50,510 bases of DNA, from contig JABIAL010000035.1 in assembly GCA_018653315.1 (NCBI GenBank), positions 1 through 50,510 of the forward strand, written 5' to 3'. The number at the start of each line of letters is the position of its first letter. Within the stretch, counting starts at the first letter, position 1. Shown piece after piece: positions 1 to 9,991 of the stretch. Origin of the DNA: a bacterium (GTDB taxonomy: Bacteria; Patescibacteriota; Patescibacteriia; UBA1558; GWA2-36-10). The notes beneath the pieces were generated by a model that searched no databases, was not told the DNA's origin, and was given only the letters and a program-made list of their open reading frames with translations. A program made the position numbers and the translations under genes.

Positions 1-147
1 ATTTTCTTATACAATTCTACTTATACTTATCCGGTCGGCCGCAATTTACAAGGTTTGAATGATTTAAACTTTGTTAATGTGCCAGCTGATCGTTTCTCTA
101 ATATCCACTCTTGGTACTTAAAAACTAAGAGACAATTATCTAAATAA
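1..147 (+). CDS. C-terminal fragment of an unidentified protein (truncated by window edge)
   Basis: Frame 1 is open from base 1 to TAA at 145-147: ...YPVGRNLQGLNDLNFVNVPADRFSNIHSWYLKTKRQLSK*. Confidence 0.6.
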   Translation: MFLYNSTYTYPVGRNLQGLNDLNFVNVPADRFSNIHSWYLKTKRQLSK

Positions 148-235
148 ACAAACTTTATTGATAGACTCTCTGTCTAACTAATAAAGTACACTTAACAATT
201 AAAATATTGTTAAGCTAATTAAATTTAAAATACAT

Positions 236-2164
236 ATGAACACAATGAAAGACACGACAGATAATCTTTTATCTGTTGAACCTAGACCTATAAAACGAAA
301 AAAAACAGGTCAAATGAACTCTGCTAATTCTAAGCGAGTAAACAAAGGTAAAAAATTTGCACCTAAAAACAAAGCAAATAAACCGAATAAAATAAATCGT
401 CCTATTAGCAAGGGTCCTAAGAATATCAAACAAGGTCCTATTGCCAATAAAAAACCAGCTCAAAGACCAGTAAACACTAAACCAGCTGTTATAGTTAAAG
501 GTAAATTAAAGATTATACCTTTAGGTGGCTGCGAAGAAGTTGGACGTAATATGACTATCTTTGAATATGAAAATGACATCGTCATTTTAGATATGGGAAT
601 GGGCTTCCCTGAAGAAGATATGCCAGGGATTGATTATGTTATCCCAAATATTTCTTATCTTAAGGGTAAGGAAAAAAATATTAGAGCCGTAATCTTTTCT
701 CATGGTCACTTAGATCATATTGGAGCAGCTCCTATTCTATTAGAGCAATTAGGCTATCCTCTGGTCATTGGTCGTCCTTTGACCATTTCTATGATTAAAC
801 ATAAAATGGACGACTACAAAAAAGGTAGCGCTAATAGATTAAAAAATATTTTAATAAAAGACTTAAATTCTTCATTTAAGCTTGGTAAAATTACTAGTAA
901 ATTTTTCCAAATGGAACACTCAATTATGGATGCCGTTGGTGTAATTTTAGAAACACCGGTCAATACCATTATTCATCCTGGTGATTGGACTCTAGAAAGA
1001 GATCAAAATAATAATCCAGTTCTAGACTATTCACATTTATCAAAACTAAAAGGACCAACTACTTTGATGCTAGAAAGTTTAGGCTCTATTGATGTACGAC
1101 CATCAGCATCTCATAGTAAAATGGAAGATAATATTACTAAGCTAATAACCAACGCGCCTGGTCGTGTCATTATTGGTACCTTCTCTTCACAAATAGAAAG
1201 AGTTGGTTGGATTGTCGAACAAGCTGAAAAACTTGGTAAAAAAGTAGCCCTAGATGGTTACAGCATGAAGATGAATGTTGAACTAGCCAAAGAACACGGC
1301 TACATTAAAGCTAAGCCACATACTTTCATAAAGGTAGATCAAATACATAATTATCCAGACAATAAATTAATAATTATTGCTACCGGATCTCAAGGTGAAG
1401 GCAATGCTGTGTTATCACGCTTGATCACTGGTACCCATCGTCATATTAAAATAAAGAAAAGTGACACTATAGTTTTGTCATCCTCTATTATTCCTGGTAA
1501 TGAAAATACCATCCAACGCTTAAAAGATGGTCTATATAGACAATGTGATAATGTTATTCATGGAGAATTAATGGACATCCATGTTTCTGGTCATGGCAAT
1601 CGAAGTGATATCGCCCACATGATTAAAACAATTAAGCCTGACTATTATATACCAGTCTATGCTTATCATTACATGTTAAAGGAATCAAAAAATATTGCTT
1701 TGAAATTAAACATGAAAGAAAAGAATATTTTTGTTCCTGATAATGGTTCAGTAATAGAAGCCGATAAAAAAGGCGTGCGCATGACCAAACAAAAAGTAAT
1801 AACCGATTATGTTTTTGTTGACGGACTAGGCATAGGCGATGTTTCTCACGTAGTATTACGTGACCGTAAAATGATGGCTGACGATGGCATGGTAGTGGTA
1901 ATCGCTACAATATCTCGTAAAAGCGGCAAACTGATGAGCTCACCTGATATTATTTCACGTGGATTTATCTATATGAAAGAAAACAAAGAGCTAGTAGAAA
2001 ACATGCGTAACAAAATCAAAAAGATTGTTAACGATGCTAATAAAACTCAAATTGCTGCTGATGATAGTTTCATCAAAAATAAATTAAGAAATGATTTAGG
2101 ACAATTTATTTTTCAAAAAACAGAACGACGTCCAATGGTTTTACCAGTTGTAATTGAGGTTTAA
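236..2164 (+). CDS. rnj: Ribonuclease J, metallo-beta-lactamase/beta-CASP family, with basic N-terminal extension
   Basis: PLGGCEEVGRNM, SHGHLDHIGAAP, HPGDWT, ATGSQGE, HVSGHG motifs typical of RNase J. Confidence 0.95.
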   Translation: MNTMKDTTDNLLSVEPRPIKRKKTGQMNSANSKRVNKGKKFAPKNKANKPNKINRPISKGPKNIKQGPIANKKPAQRPVNTKPAVIVKGKLKIIPLGGCEEVGRNMTIFEYENDIVILDMGMGFPEEDMPGIDYVIPNISYLKGKEKNIRAVIFSHGHLDHIGAAPILLEQLGYPLVIGRPLTISMIKHKMDDYKKGSANRLKNILIKDLNSSFKLGKITSKFFQMEHSIMDAVGVILETPVNTIIHPGDWTLERDQNNNPVLDYSHLSKLKGPTTLMLESLGSIDVRPSASHSKMEDNITKLITNAPGRVIIGTFSSQIERVGWIVEQAEKLGKKVALDGYSMKMNVELAKEHGYIKAKPHTFIKVDQIHNYPDNKLIIIATGSQGEGNAVLSRLITGTHRHIKIKKSDTIVLSSSIIPGNENTIQRLKDGLYRQCDNVIHGELMDIHVSGHGNRSDIAHMIKTIKPDYYIPVYAYHYMLKESKNIALKLNMKEKNIFVPDNGSVIEADKKGVRMTKQKVITDYVFVDGLGIGDVSHVVLRDRKMMADDGMVVVIATISRKSGKLMSSPDIISRGFIYMKENKELVENMRNKIKKIVNDANKTQIAADDSFIKNKLRNDLGQFIFQKTERRPMVLPVVIEV

Positions 2165-2177
2165 TCTATATCTATTT

Positions 2178-2219
2178 TAATAAAAACTCAGGCTCACAAA
2201 AGTCTGGGTTTTTATATTT
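2178..2219 (+). terminator. Intrinsic terminator after rnj
   Basis: AAAAACTCAGGCTcacaaAAGTCTGGGTTTTTAT hairpin plus U-run. Confidence 0.7.
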
Positions 2220-2292
2220 CTATAAAATGATGCTAGATTGACCAAGAGGCTATCTTAGACTACAATTAAATCAATATTAATAATCAAAATAT

Positions 2293-3243
2293 ATGAAAAG
2301 ATTAGTATCTGGTATCAAACCAACTGGCAATATTCACTTAGGTAACTATTTAGGGGCAATCAAAAATTGGGTAGAACTACAAAAAGAATACGAGTGCTTC
2401 TTTTTTATTGCCGACTTACACGCTTTGACTATAGAGATAGACCCCAGAGATCTCAAACAACAAACTCATGAATTAATTATTGATTTATTAGCTTTGGGTA
2501 TTAATCCTAAAAAAACCACCTTCTTCCGTCAATCAGATATTATTGGCCACGCTGAATTAGGCTGGATCTTTAACTGTCTGATGCCAGTTGCTGAATTAAG
2601 CCGCATGACTCAATTTAAAGATGAGTCACAAAAAAATATTAATAATATTAATGCTGGGCTATTAACTTACCCTAGCTTGCAAGCAGCGGATATTTTAATC
2701 TATAAAGGTGATGTGGTTCCGGTTGGTAAAGATCAATTACAACATTTGGAATTGACCAGAATAGCCGCTAGGAAATTTAATAATCGTTACAAAAGATATT
2801 TCCCAGAAATAAAACCAATCCTCTCCCCTGCTCAACGTCTAATGTCGCTAAACAATTCTAAGAAAAAAATGAGTAAATCACTAGGGCCAGCTAGTTATAT
2901 CGCTATCCGAGATGATGAGGAAACTGTAACTCACAAAATTAAAAAAGCGGTTACTGATGAGGCGGGTGTAAAAAATCTACTAGAACTTTATTCTTACTTT
3001 GGTAAAAAAAGTAAACATCAAAAAATGGAAAAAGCACATGCTGCTGGCAAACTCATGAATAGTGAACTTAAAGAAGAATTGACCTTAGAAATATTAAAAT
3101 TTCTAAAACCCATTCAGATTAAAATCGCTAACTATGAAACGCAGCCACTGAAGATAGATAAGATAATAAAAAACGGAGCGAAAAAGGCTCAAAAAATCGC
3201 AGATAAAAATTTAGCTGAAATAAAAAAAATAATTGGTTTCTAA
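2293..3243 (+). CDS. trpS: Tryptophanyl-tRNA synthetase
   Basis: SGIKPTGNIHLGNYLGAIKNW and KKKMSKSLGP (KMSKS) motifs. Confidence 0.96.
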   Translation: MKRLVSGIKPTGNIHLGNYLGAIKNWVELQKEYECFFFIADLHALTIEIDPRDLKQQTHELIIDLLALGINPKKTTFFRQSDIIGHAELGWIFNCLMPVAELSRMTQFKDESQKNINNINAGLLTYPSLQAADILIYKGDVVPVGKDQLQHLELTRIAARKFNNRYKRYFPEIKPILSPAQRLMSLNNSKKKMSKSLGPASYIAIRDDEETVTHKIKKAVTDEAGVKNLLELYSYFGKKSKHQKMEKAHAAGKLMNSELKEELTLEILKFLKPIQIKIANYETQPLKIDKIIKNGAKKAQKIADKNLAEIKKIIGF

Positions 3244-3259
3244 TACCAATTATTTTTTT
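3223..3259. terminator. Bidirectional intrinsic terminator overlapping the trpS 3' end
   Basis: AAAAAAATAATTGGT ttctaat ACCAATTATTTTTTT, a perfect inverted repeat between convergent genes. Confidence 0.85.
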
Positions 3260-3274
3260 ATTTAAAATAGTAAA

Positions 3275-4336
3275 CTATTTTTTTATGATAACTTGATTAT
3301 TTAATTTCTTTTTAGTATACCACTTAGTAATATTTTCTATTGTTGTGTCAAGAATCCTCTGTAGAGCCTCTTTACTATTAAAAGCATTATGAGGGGTAAC
3401 TACTACCTGACTAGAATTAATCAACACATGTTGCTCAACGATGGTCTTAAGCCATTCCTTATCTTCTTTTGGTTTGCCAGTAAATTTTGGTGATACTAAT
3501 TCTCTTTCTTCTTTAAAAACATATTTTTCTGCTTCTAAAACATCTGTTCCTAAGCCAGCTAAACGACCATCATGTAATGCTTCCACTAAAGCTGTAGTAT
3601 CAATCAAACCACCACGTGCAGTATTAACCAAAATAGTGCCCGGTTGAATTAATTTAATATTTTTACAATTAATTAAATGATGAGTGTGTTTATTATAAGG
3701 CGCATGCAAAGTAATCACCTGAGATTTTTTTAATAAATTCTCTAAAGAGGTATATTTAAAGCCAAAACGTTTAGCCAATTTTGGATCACGATTTGGATCT
3801 GACACCAAAATATTCATCTCAAAACCACGGGCAATTCTAGCAACATGTTGTCCAATATGTCCCCCGCCAATAATACCAATAGTTTTATCTTTTAAATCAA
3901 AACCTTGTAAACCATCTAAACGGAAGTCTCCTTTCATGGTTCGCTCATGAGACAGGTGAATATTACGAGACAAAGATAAAATCAAAGCAAAAGCATGTTC
4001 GGCTACAGTATTCTCTCCGTAAAAAGGCACGTTACAAACTTTTACTTTTTTCTTATCGGCCCCTGCAACATCAATATGATCAAAGCCAGTTGAACGAGTA
4101 GCTACTAATTTAAGGGCCGGTAAACTTTCCAAAATATTCTTATCAACTTTGGAATAAATAAAAGGAGATAGTACAGAAATATTTTTTAAATTCTTTAGAT
4201 CTTTTTTTCCAATAATGTTTTCAAAAAAACGTAACTTAAATCCCTTAAGACCTTTTTTAATATACTCTTGCTCCCAAGGTTCAATTTCAAAAAAGGCTAC
4301 CTCTGGTTTTGTGTTGTTTAATTTTTTCTTTGTCAT
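3275..4336 (-). CDS. D-isomer 2-hydroxyacid dehydrogenase (D-lactate dehydrogenase-like)
   Basis: GIIGGGHIGQHVARIARGFEM Rossmann motif; NTARGGLIDTTAL; TPHNAFNSKEA. Confidence 0.9.
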   Translation of the reverse strand: MTKKKLNNTKPEVAFFEIEPWEQEYIKKGLKGFKLRFFENIIGKKDLKNLKNISVLSPFIYSKVDKNILESLPALKLVATRSTGFDHIDVAGADKKKVKVCNVPFYGENTVAEHAFALILSLSRNIHLSHERTMKGDFRLDGLQGFDLKDKTIGIIGGGHIGQHVARIARGFEMNILVSDPNRDPKLAKRFGFKYTSLENLLKKSQVITLHAPYNKHTHHLINCKNIKLIQPGTILVNTARGGLIDTTALVEALHDGRLAGLGTDVLEAEKYVFKEERELVSPKFTGKPKEDKEWLKTIVEQHVLINSSQVVVTPHNAFNSKEALQRILDTTIENITKWYTKKKLNNQVIIKK

Positions 4337-4340
4337 TTTT

Positions 4341-5225
4341 TTATAATTTAATTTTTTGTGATATTATTGTTTGGCCTAAAAATTTTTTGGCTGCTTGATC
4401 AAATTTCTTACTATCGCCTGTCGTTAAAAAAACTCTCTGCTTACTTTCTGCGTTTTCCTGCCTGCCGGTAGGCATGGTACTAAACTCTCCTCGAGCCTGA
4501 GCGACCTCGCCACTCGGCCGTAAGCTCGAGGCCGAACGGGAGCCGAAGGCCGGATGACGTTTAATATAGTCAGTCAACTTTTTTGCTATACTTTGACCAT
4601 TCTCAATTATTTTAACACGTTTCTTAAAAAAATTCTCTATCTGATCATGAAAAAATGAATAATGTGTACAGCCTAAAATTAAAGTATCAAAATTTTCGCC
4701 AACTAATGGTGCCAAATAATTATGTAACACGGATTGTGATGACTCTGTCTTTTCTTGTGAATCTTCAACTAGAGAAACCAATAACGGACAAGCTTGCTGG
4801 ATGACTTGAATGTTTTTATCTTGCTCTTGTAACTCAACTTGATAAGCATTTGAATTAATCGTGCTCTGTGTTCCTAGAACTGCAATATTTTTATTCTTAC
4901 TTGTACTAGCTGCTATTTCTGATAAAGGCCTAATAATACCTAAAACATTTTTGCCAGGATATTTAAAAGGCAGATATTCTTGTTGCAATTTACGCAAAGC
5001 TTCAGCTGAAACTGTATTACAAGCTAAAATAATTAAATTACAATCATGAGTAAATAAATAATCAACAGCTTGCTGAGTATATTGATAAATAACATCCTGA
5101 CTCAAATCTCCATAAGGAGCACGAGCATTGTCTCCCAAATAAATATAATCATACTTTGGCAAAGCTCTTACTATTTCTCGAAAAACTGCCAAGCCACCAA
5201 AACCTGAATCGAATATTCCGATCAT
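4341..5225 (-). CDS. murI: Glutamate racemase carrying a GC-rich in-frame insertion near the C-terminus
   Basis: IGIFDSGFGGLAVFREI, ILACNTVSA, LILGCTHYSF motifs. Confidence 0.93.
   Translation of the reverse strand: MIGIFDSGFGGLAVFREIVRALPKYDYIYLGDNARAPYGDLSQDVIYQYTQQAVDYLFTHDCNLIILACNTVSAEALRKLQQEYLPFKYPGKNVLGIIRPLSEIAASTSKNKNIAVLGTQSTINSNAYQVELQEQDKNIQVIQQACPLLVSLVEDSQEKTESSQSVLHNYLAPLVGENFDTLILGCTHYSFFHDQIENFFKKRVKIIENGQSIAKKLTDYIKRHPAFGSRSASSLRPSGEVAQARGEFSTMPTGRQENAESKQRVFLTTGDSKKFDQAAKKFLGQTIISQKIKL
4449..4556. repeat. GC-rich palindromic element inserted in frame in murI
   Basis: High-GC block containing TGCCTgccggtAGGCA, CTCGAGC(4490-4496)/GCTCGAG(4524-4530) and TCGGCC/GGCCGA inverted repeats; translates to an insert not expected in MurI. 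Confidence 0.7.
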
Positions 5226-5230
5226 GAAAA

Positions 5231-5977
5231 CTATTTTTCTTTACTCTTGCCCATACCCTCAAAAGCTCGCAAAATTTCTAGAGGTAAAGCAAGTACTACC
5301 GTATTTGATTGATCAGATGATAAGTCATTTATTGACTGTAAAGTCCTTAGATGTAAAGCACCAGTAGCTCCTGATAGTGTGTTTGCTGCTTTAGCCATGT
5401 TTTCAGCAGCTATTACCTCACCTTGGGCCTTAATAATTACCGCTCGTTTTTCTCTCTCTGCTTCGGCTTGCTTAGCAATTGTACGTTGCATGTCTTTTGG
5501 TAACTCAATGTGTTTTAGATCAACAGAGACAACTTTGATTCCCCATGGATCAGTCGCTTTATCTACAATTTGTTGGATACGACTAGAAATTTCATCGCGT
5601 TGAGTTAATAAGCCATCTAAATATACTTCACCAACTACATCTCGCATTGTAGTCTGAGCTAATTGCGAAACAGCATAAGAAAAATTCTCTACTTCCAAAA
5701 TTGCTCTTTCTGATGACTGAATTTTGTAATACAAAACTGCATTAACATTTACAGAAACATTGTCTCTAGTAATAGCATCTTGATCTGGCACATCCACGGC
5801 CTTGACCCTAATGTCTACTTTTTGCATTTGTTGGATAATAGGAAAGATCAAACGCCAACCTGGTTCTTTTACCTTGGTATATTTACCAAATAAAAATGTT
5901 ACTCCTCGTTCATATTGATTAATCTGACGAATGGAGATAATAATAATGAATAAAATAACTCCAATTACATACCACAT
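5231..5977 (-). CDS. SPFH/Band 7 membrane protein (slipin/stomatin-like)
   Basis: QYERGVTFLFGKYTKVKEPGWRLIFP...VDIRVKAVDVPDQDAITRDNVSVNVNAVLYYK. Confidence 0.93.
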   Translation of the reverse strand: MWYVIGVILFIIIISIRQINQYERGVTFLFGKYTKVKEPGWRLIFPIIQQMQKVDIRVKAVDVPDQDAITRDNVSVNVNAVLYYKIQSSERAILEVENFSYAVSQLAQTTMRDVVGEVYLDGLLTQRDEISSRIQQIVDKATDPWGIKVVSVDLKHIELPKDMQRTIAKQAEAEREKRAVIIKAQGEVIAAENMAKAANTLSGATGALHLRTLQSINDLSSDQSNTVVLALPLEILRAFEGMGKSKEK

Positions 5978-5988
5978 AAATTTAAAGT

Positions 5989-7359
5989 TTAATTATTAAT
6001 TAAATCTATAATTTCTTTAGTTTTTTCTTGTAGCATTGGCTGGTTAGCAGCTTCTACGGTTACTCGCAATAAGGGCTCGGTATTAGATGGTCGAACATTA
6101 AACCACCAATCTTCAAACTCAGCCGTAATGCCATCAATCTCATCTTTAATATTATCTTGGAACATGTTACGAATCTTATCTAAGGCAGCTGGTATATCTT
6201 CAACTGGCAAATTAATCTCATCGCCTTTGGCATAAAGCTGAAACTCTTTGATGATCTCTGATAACTTACGATCACCTTCAGATATAGTCTGCAAAACAAG
6301 GAGTAAGGCAATAAATCCGTTATCAGCATAAAAATTATCTCTAAAAGCAAAATGGGCAGATAACTCACCGCTCATAATTCCATCTTCTTGATTCATGTGA
6401 CGAGAAAGGTTTACATAGCCCACTTCACTACGAATTGGACGCCCGCCCCATTTAGTCACTAAATCTGGCACAGCATGAGAGCAGATAAGATTATAGACAA
6501 TACCACCCTGAGGATATTTCTTCAGCATGGTTTGAGCAAGTAATAATAAAACCATATCACCCCTAACAAACCCACCTTTTTCATCTACTAAAAACATACG
6601 ATCACCATCTACGTCATAAATAACTCCAAGATCTGCATTTTCTGCTTGTACTCTAGCTGCTAATTGATCAGCTGCACCTTCAGCTAATGGATTTGGTGGA
6701 CGATTAGAAAAATCTGAATTCAAATCTGGAAATAAATGTATAAGTTCACATGGGATTTTATCGAAAATTTTAGGAATCATTAAACCGTTCATGCCATTCC
6801 CCGTGTCTACTACAACTTTCAGTGGTCTAATTTTACTAATATCCACAAAAGATAAAACATGCTCCAAGTGATCGACAAAAGCTTCTTTTTCATTTAATTG
6901 CCCTGGTAGTTGCTCGGCTGATAAAGGAAATTCCATTTGAATTAATTCTTGGTACAATTCTTTTCCACTGACAAAATTCAAAACATCATCTTGCTCCAAA
7001 GAAAGAAAGGCCATTTTTACACCGCCATACTCTGGAGGATTATGAGAAGCAGTAGCCATGAAACCCGCATCGTATTTGTAATAACCAATAGAAAAATAAA
7101 AATCATTAATAGAAAATAAACCAAAAGTATCTACTGTCACACCATAGGATAAAAATACTTCAATAGCTGTATCAAGTAACTCTTCTGATGAAGCGCGAAT
7201 ATCCCTACCAACAGCCAAATGCAATTCCTTGATCGGCTTATTTAGCTTTTGAGAAATAGTATATAAATAAGCTTGTGCTATTTTTTTTACATCCTCTTTA
7301 TTAAATTCTTTGCCGTATATTCCACGAATATCATAAGCTTTAAAAATTCTTTCTTCCAT
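5989..7359 (-). CDS. Phosphomannomutase/phosphoglucomutase
   Basis: FKAYDIRGIYG, TASHNPPEYGGVK, DVDGDRMF, RPSNTEPLLR motifs. Confidence 0.95.
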   Translation of the reverse strand: MEERIFKAYDIRGIYGKEFNKEDVKKIAQAYLYTISQKLNKPIKELHLAVGRDIRASSEELLDTAIEVFLSYGVTVDTFGLFSINDFYFSIGYYKYDAGFMATASHNPPEYGGVKMAFLSLEQDDVLNFVSGKELYQELIQMEFPLSAEQLPGQLNEKEAFVDHLEHVLSFVDISKIRPLKVVVDTGNGMNGLMIPKIFDKIPCELIHLFPDLNSDFSNRPPNPLAEGAADQLAARVQAENADLGVIYDVDGDRMFLVDEKGGFVRGDMVLLLLAQTMLKKYPQGGIVYNLICSHAVPDLVTKWGGRPIRSEVGYVNLSRHMNQEDGIMSGELSAHFAFRDNFYADNGFIALLLVLQTISEGDRKLSEIIKEFQLYAKGDEINLPVEDIPAALDKIRNMFQDNIKDEIDGITAEFEDWWFNVRPSNTEPLLRVTVEAANQPMLQEKTKEIIDLINN

Positions 7360-7379
7360 AGCGCTATAAGCTTAATAAT

Positions 7380-8519
7380 TTATTTAAGTCCTTTTCTATG
7401 TATAATGCTAGTTATTACGCCCCATGCCCATAGATATAAAATAAATACTGCAATCCAACCAACGATTGGGATTTTACAGATAAGCACATATACCAAAATA
7501 CCTAAAGCTAAGACAGAAACTTTTGACCATTTATAATTAGCTAAAAATTTATTTTTTAACCAACTACCCACTAGCCAAGCAGCTAAAACTTTTGCTACAT
7601 ACAATGCAATTACCCAAGCGCCTAAAATAATAAAAGCTAACGGTAGGCCAATAATAGTGATCATCAAAAGAATGCTAATAATTGGTGTCAAAATCAAAGT
7701 AGCTAAACCAATAAATAAAGTTCTAGCTGGGTGTTTCTTAACTCTAGAAGTAACATAGGGAAGTAATTTTGGTAGAAGATAAATCAATAACATACCAACC
7801 ACTAACATACCAAAAAATTTCAAAACCATACTCCACAATACAGGTATTCCAAAGTCTGATTTTACATGTTTAGTCATTTTATTAAAAACAACTTCACCAC
7901 CAATTTGTGCTTGCTCAGAAATATTTAATTCTTGCCAAGCATGATATCTTACCGAGCCATCAACAATAGCCTCATCTGTTAATTGTAAAGCATCTACATT
8001 GTCTCCTGATAAATATAAATCAATATCCTGTCCTACTTGCCCACTAACTGTTAGTATATCCATTCCACCTTCTAGATCACCTGTTACTTGTCCCCGTAGG
8101 CTAACTTGCTGTCCCCAAGCTGTCATATGTCCGCCAACTACGGATTCACTTCCGATCATCGCTATTTGTCCAGCAAAAAAAACATTTTTACTAACTTGTC
8201 CATCAATATTAAGTCTTTCACCGGCAAAACGTACGGATCCATTAATCTGACCTTTTATAGTCAAGCTACTGCCAGCTGCAAAAATATCACCATTAATATT
8301 TTCGGAGTCAATGATTATATTTTGACCTACTAAAAATAAATCACCGTTTATTTCACCATAAATTTCTACACTTTGGCCAGCAGCATAATAATTTTTATCT
8401 ATTTTTTGATCAGCCGCTACAAAAACTACATCACCCCTGTGTAACTCCATGGCCAACAAAGACATTGGCAATAGAAATAGACTCAAAAATATCGCTAAAA
8501 ACCCTACTTTTTTAAACAT
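7380..8519 (-). CDS. Membrane protein with bactofilin-like polymer-forming beta-helix and C-terminal TM segments
   Basis: Signal peptide, repeated GxIxGxxxxxG strands (INGDLFLVGQ...INGDIFAAGSSLTIKGQINGSV), then several TM helices. Confidence 0.75.
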   Translation of the reverse strand: MFKKVGFLAIFLSLFLLPMSLLAMELHRGDVVFVAADQKIDKNYYAAGQSVEIYGEINGDLFLVGQNIIIDSENINGDIFAAGSSLTIKGQINGSVRFAGERLNIDGQVSKNVFFAGQIAMIGSESVVGGHMTAWGQQVSLRGQVTGDLEGGMDILTVSGQVGQDIDLYLSGDNVDALQLTDEAIVDGSVRYHAWQELNISEQAQIGGEVVFNKMTKHVKSDFGIPVLWSMVLKFFGMLVVGMLLIYLLPKLLPYVTSRVKKHPARTLFIGLATLILTPIISILLMITIIGLPLAFIILGAWVIALYVAKVLAAWLVGSWLKNKFLANYKWSKVSVLALGILVYVLICKIPIVGWIAVFILYLWAWGVITSIIHRKGLK

Positions 8520-8691
8520 AATGTTAATTTATTAATAATAATTGCTTATATTTTAGCATATTTTTGATTAAAACAATAGCTAGATAAAATTGCTCATTTA
8601 AACACAAAATGATAGAATAACAACAGCTTACCAATGAACTCTTGCTATCATAAAAAAATAAAATTAAAATAAATATTATCCAATTACTATT

Positions 8692-9420
8692 ATGAAAAAT
8701 TACATCAACATGAATACCATTATTTTTCTATTCTTTCTACTCTTATATTATTTTATTTATGTATACTTTGGCGAACATCCACAGATGCTGTTAACAATCT
8801 CTACCTTTTTATTCGCAATATTTACTGGGTTTTTTATCTCTAGACAAGGAGCCCGCTATAGCGCTATTAGAGATCAAATTAATATTTTTGATGGCGAGAT
8901 GTCCGCTTTGTACAGGAAATTTGGACATTTAAGCAAAGAAGCACAAAAGCATGCATCTATTATTATCAAAAAATATTATCAAAAAATTCTCAAAAATAAA
9001 GCTTGGGATTATAATTTTATAAACAAATCATCTACTTTGACTGAAATGCACGCACTATTAGAGAAAACAACAAAAAATAAAATGTTGGATTCTTTAAAAA
9101 CTGGCACTACTACAAGAATTTTGGATTCTTTAGGAAAAATGCAGGTAGCAAGGAAAAAAATGATTGCCTTACATAACGAAAGAATACCAAAATTTCAATG
9201 GATCTTAATTTATTCTTTAGCTGCCATTCTTCTGGCCAGCGTTTCTGGCATACCTTCTCAATATGCTTTATTTAGTTCAATTTTAAAAGCAATCTTCAGT
9301 AGTACAATCATATTTGTAATCATACTTTTGTCTGAATTTGATCGTTTACGCTTTTTCGAAGGCATCATGGGAGAAAAATCAGCTCAAGATGTTTTAGATA
9401 TTTTAGTAAATAAAAAATAA
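8692..9420 (+). CDS. Membrane protein with DUF4239/bestrophin-like features
   Basis: Two TM pairs flanking a cytosolic helical region; RYSAIRDQINIFDGEMSALYRKFG and LHNERIPKFQWILIYSLAAILLASVSG resemble DUF4239. Confidence 0.5.
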   Translation: MKNYINMNTIIFLFFLLLYYFIYVYFGEHPQMLLTISTFLFAIFTGFFISRQGARYSAIRDQINIFDGEMSALYRKFGHLSKEAQKHASIIIKKYYQKILKNKAWDYNFINKSSTLTEMHALLEKTTKNKMLDSLKTGTTTRILDSLGKMQVARKKMIALHNERIPKFQWILIYSLAAILLASVSGIPSQYALFSSILKAIFSSTIIFVIILLSEFDRLRFFEGIMGEKSAQDVLDILVNKK

Positions 9421-9422
9421 TT

Positions 9423-9977
9423 ATGGGTAGATTATCAAAAAAAGAAATTGGCAAACTAGTGGGTGGTAGTATGGAAAAACGATTTCGTGCTACTGGTGGC
9501 ACTGGCATTCAGTCACATAGTTTTGAAAAAAGATTATACAAGGCGACTAAATTTGGTGAACTCAAAAATCTCAGAGATAATACTGAGGCCATAATGAAAG
9601 TCGTAAAAAAAAGACAAAAATTAATTAGAAGAGGAAGATATGACAGACGAGCAAAACGTGAAGATTTTCAAGAGATATTAAAAAGCGGTAATGTCACAAG
9701 AGAAGATAAGAGAGAAATTAGAAAATTGCTGGCATCTCTATCAGAAGGTACGAAAGCGCCTACGATAGGACCTTTATCTAAAAACGCATCTACTCGAAAA
9801 GAATTACCAGAATTTTTGAAAAATCGATATGCACAAAAATTATCAGATTCTAAAAATATGCCCTACAAGCCTAACGCTAATACTGGTGGAATTTCTGGTA
9901 ACCGTAACTCTAACTTACCCATTTCTAGTAATCCTAAACCATCATCTAATATTAGTCGGCCAAAATTGGTTAAATAA
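9423..9977 (+). CDS. Hypothetical basic protein with disordered C-terminus
   Basis: ORF 2 nt after the previous gene; K/R-rich with N/S/P-rich tail. Confidence 0.6.
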   Translation: MGRLSKKEIGKLVGGSMEKRFRATGGTGIQSHSFEKRLYKATKFGELKNLRDNTEAIMKVVKKRQKLIRRGRYDRRAKREDFQEILKSGNVTREDKREIRKLLASLSEGTKAPTIGPLSKNASTRKELPEFLKNRYAQKLSDSKNMPYKPNANTGGISGNRNSNLPISSNPKPSSNISRPKLVK

Positions 9978-9991
9978 TTTAACACAAAAAT

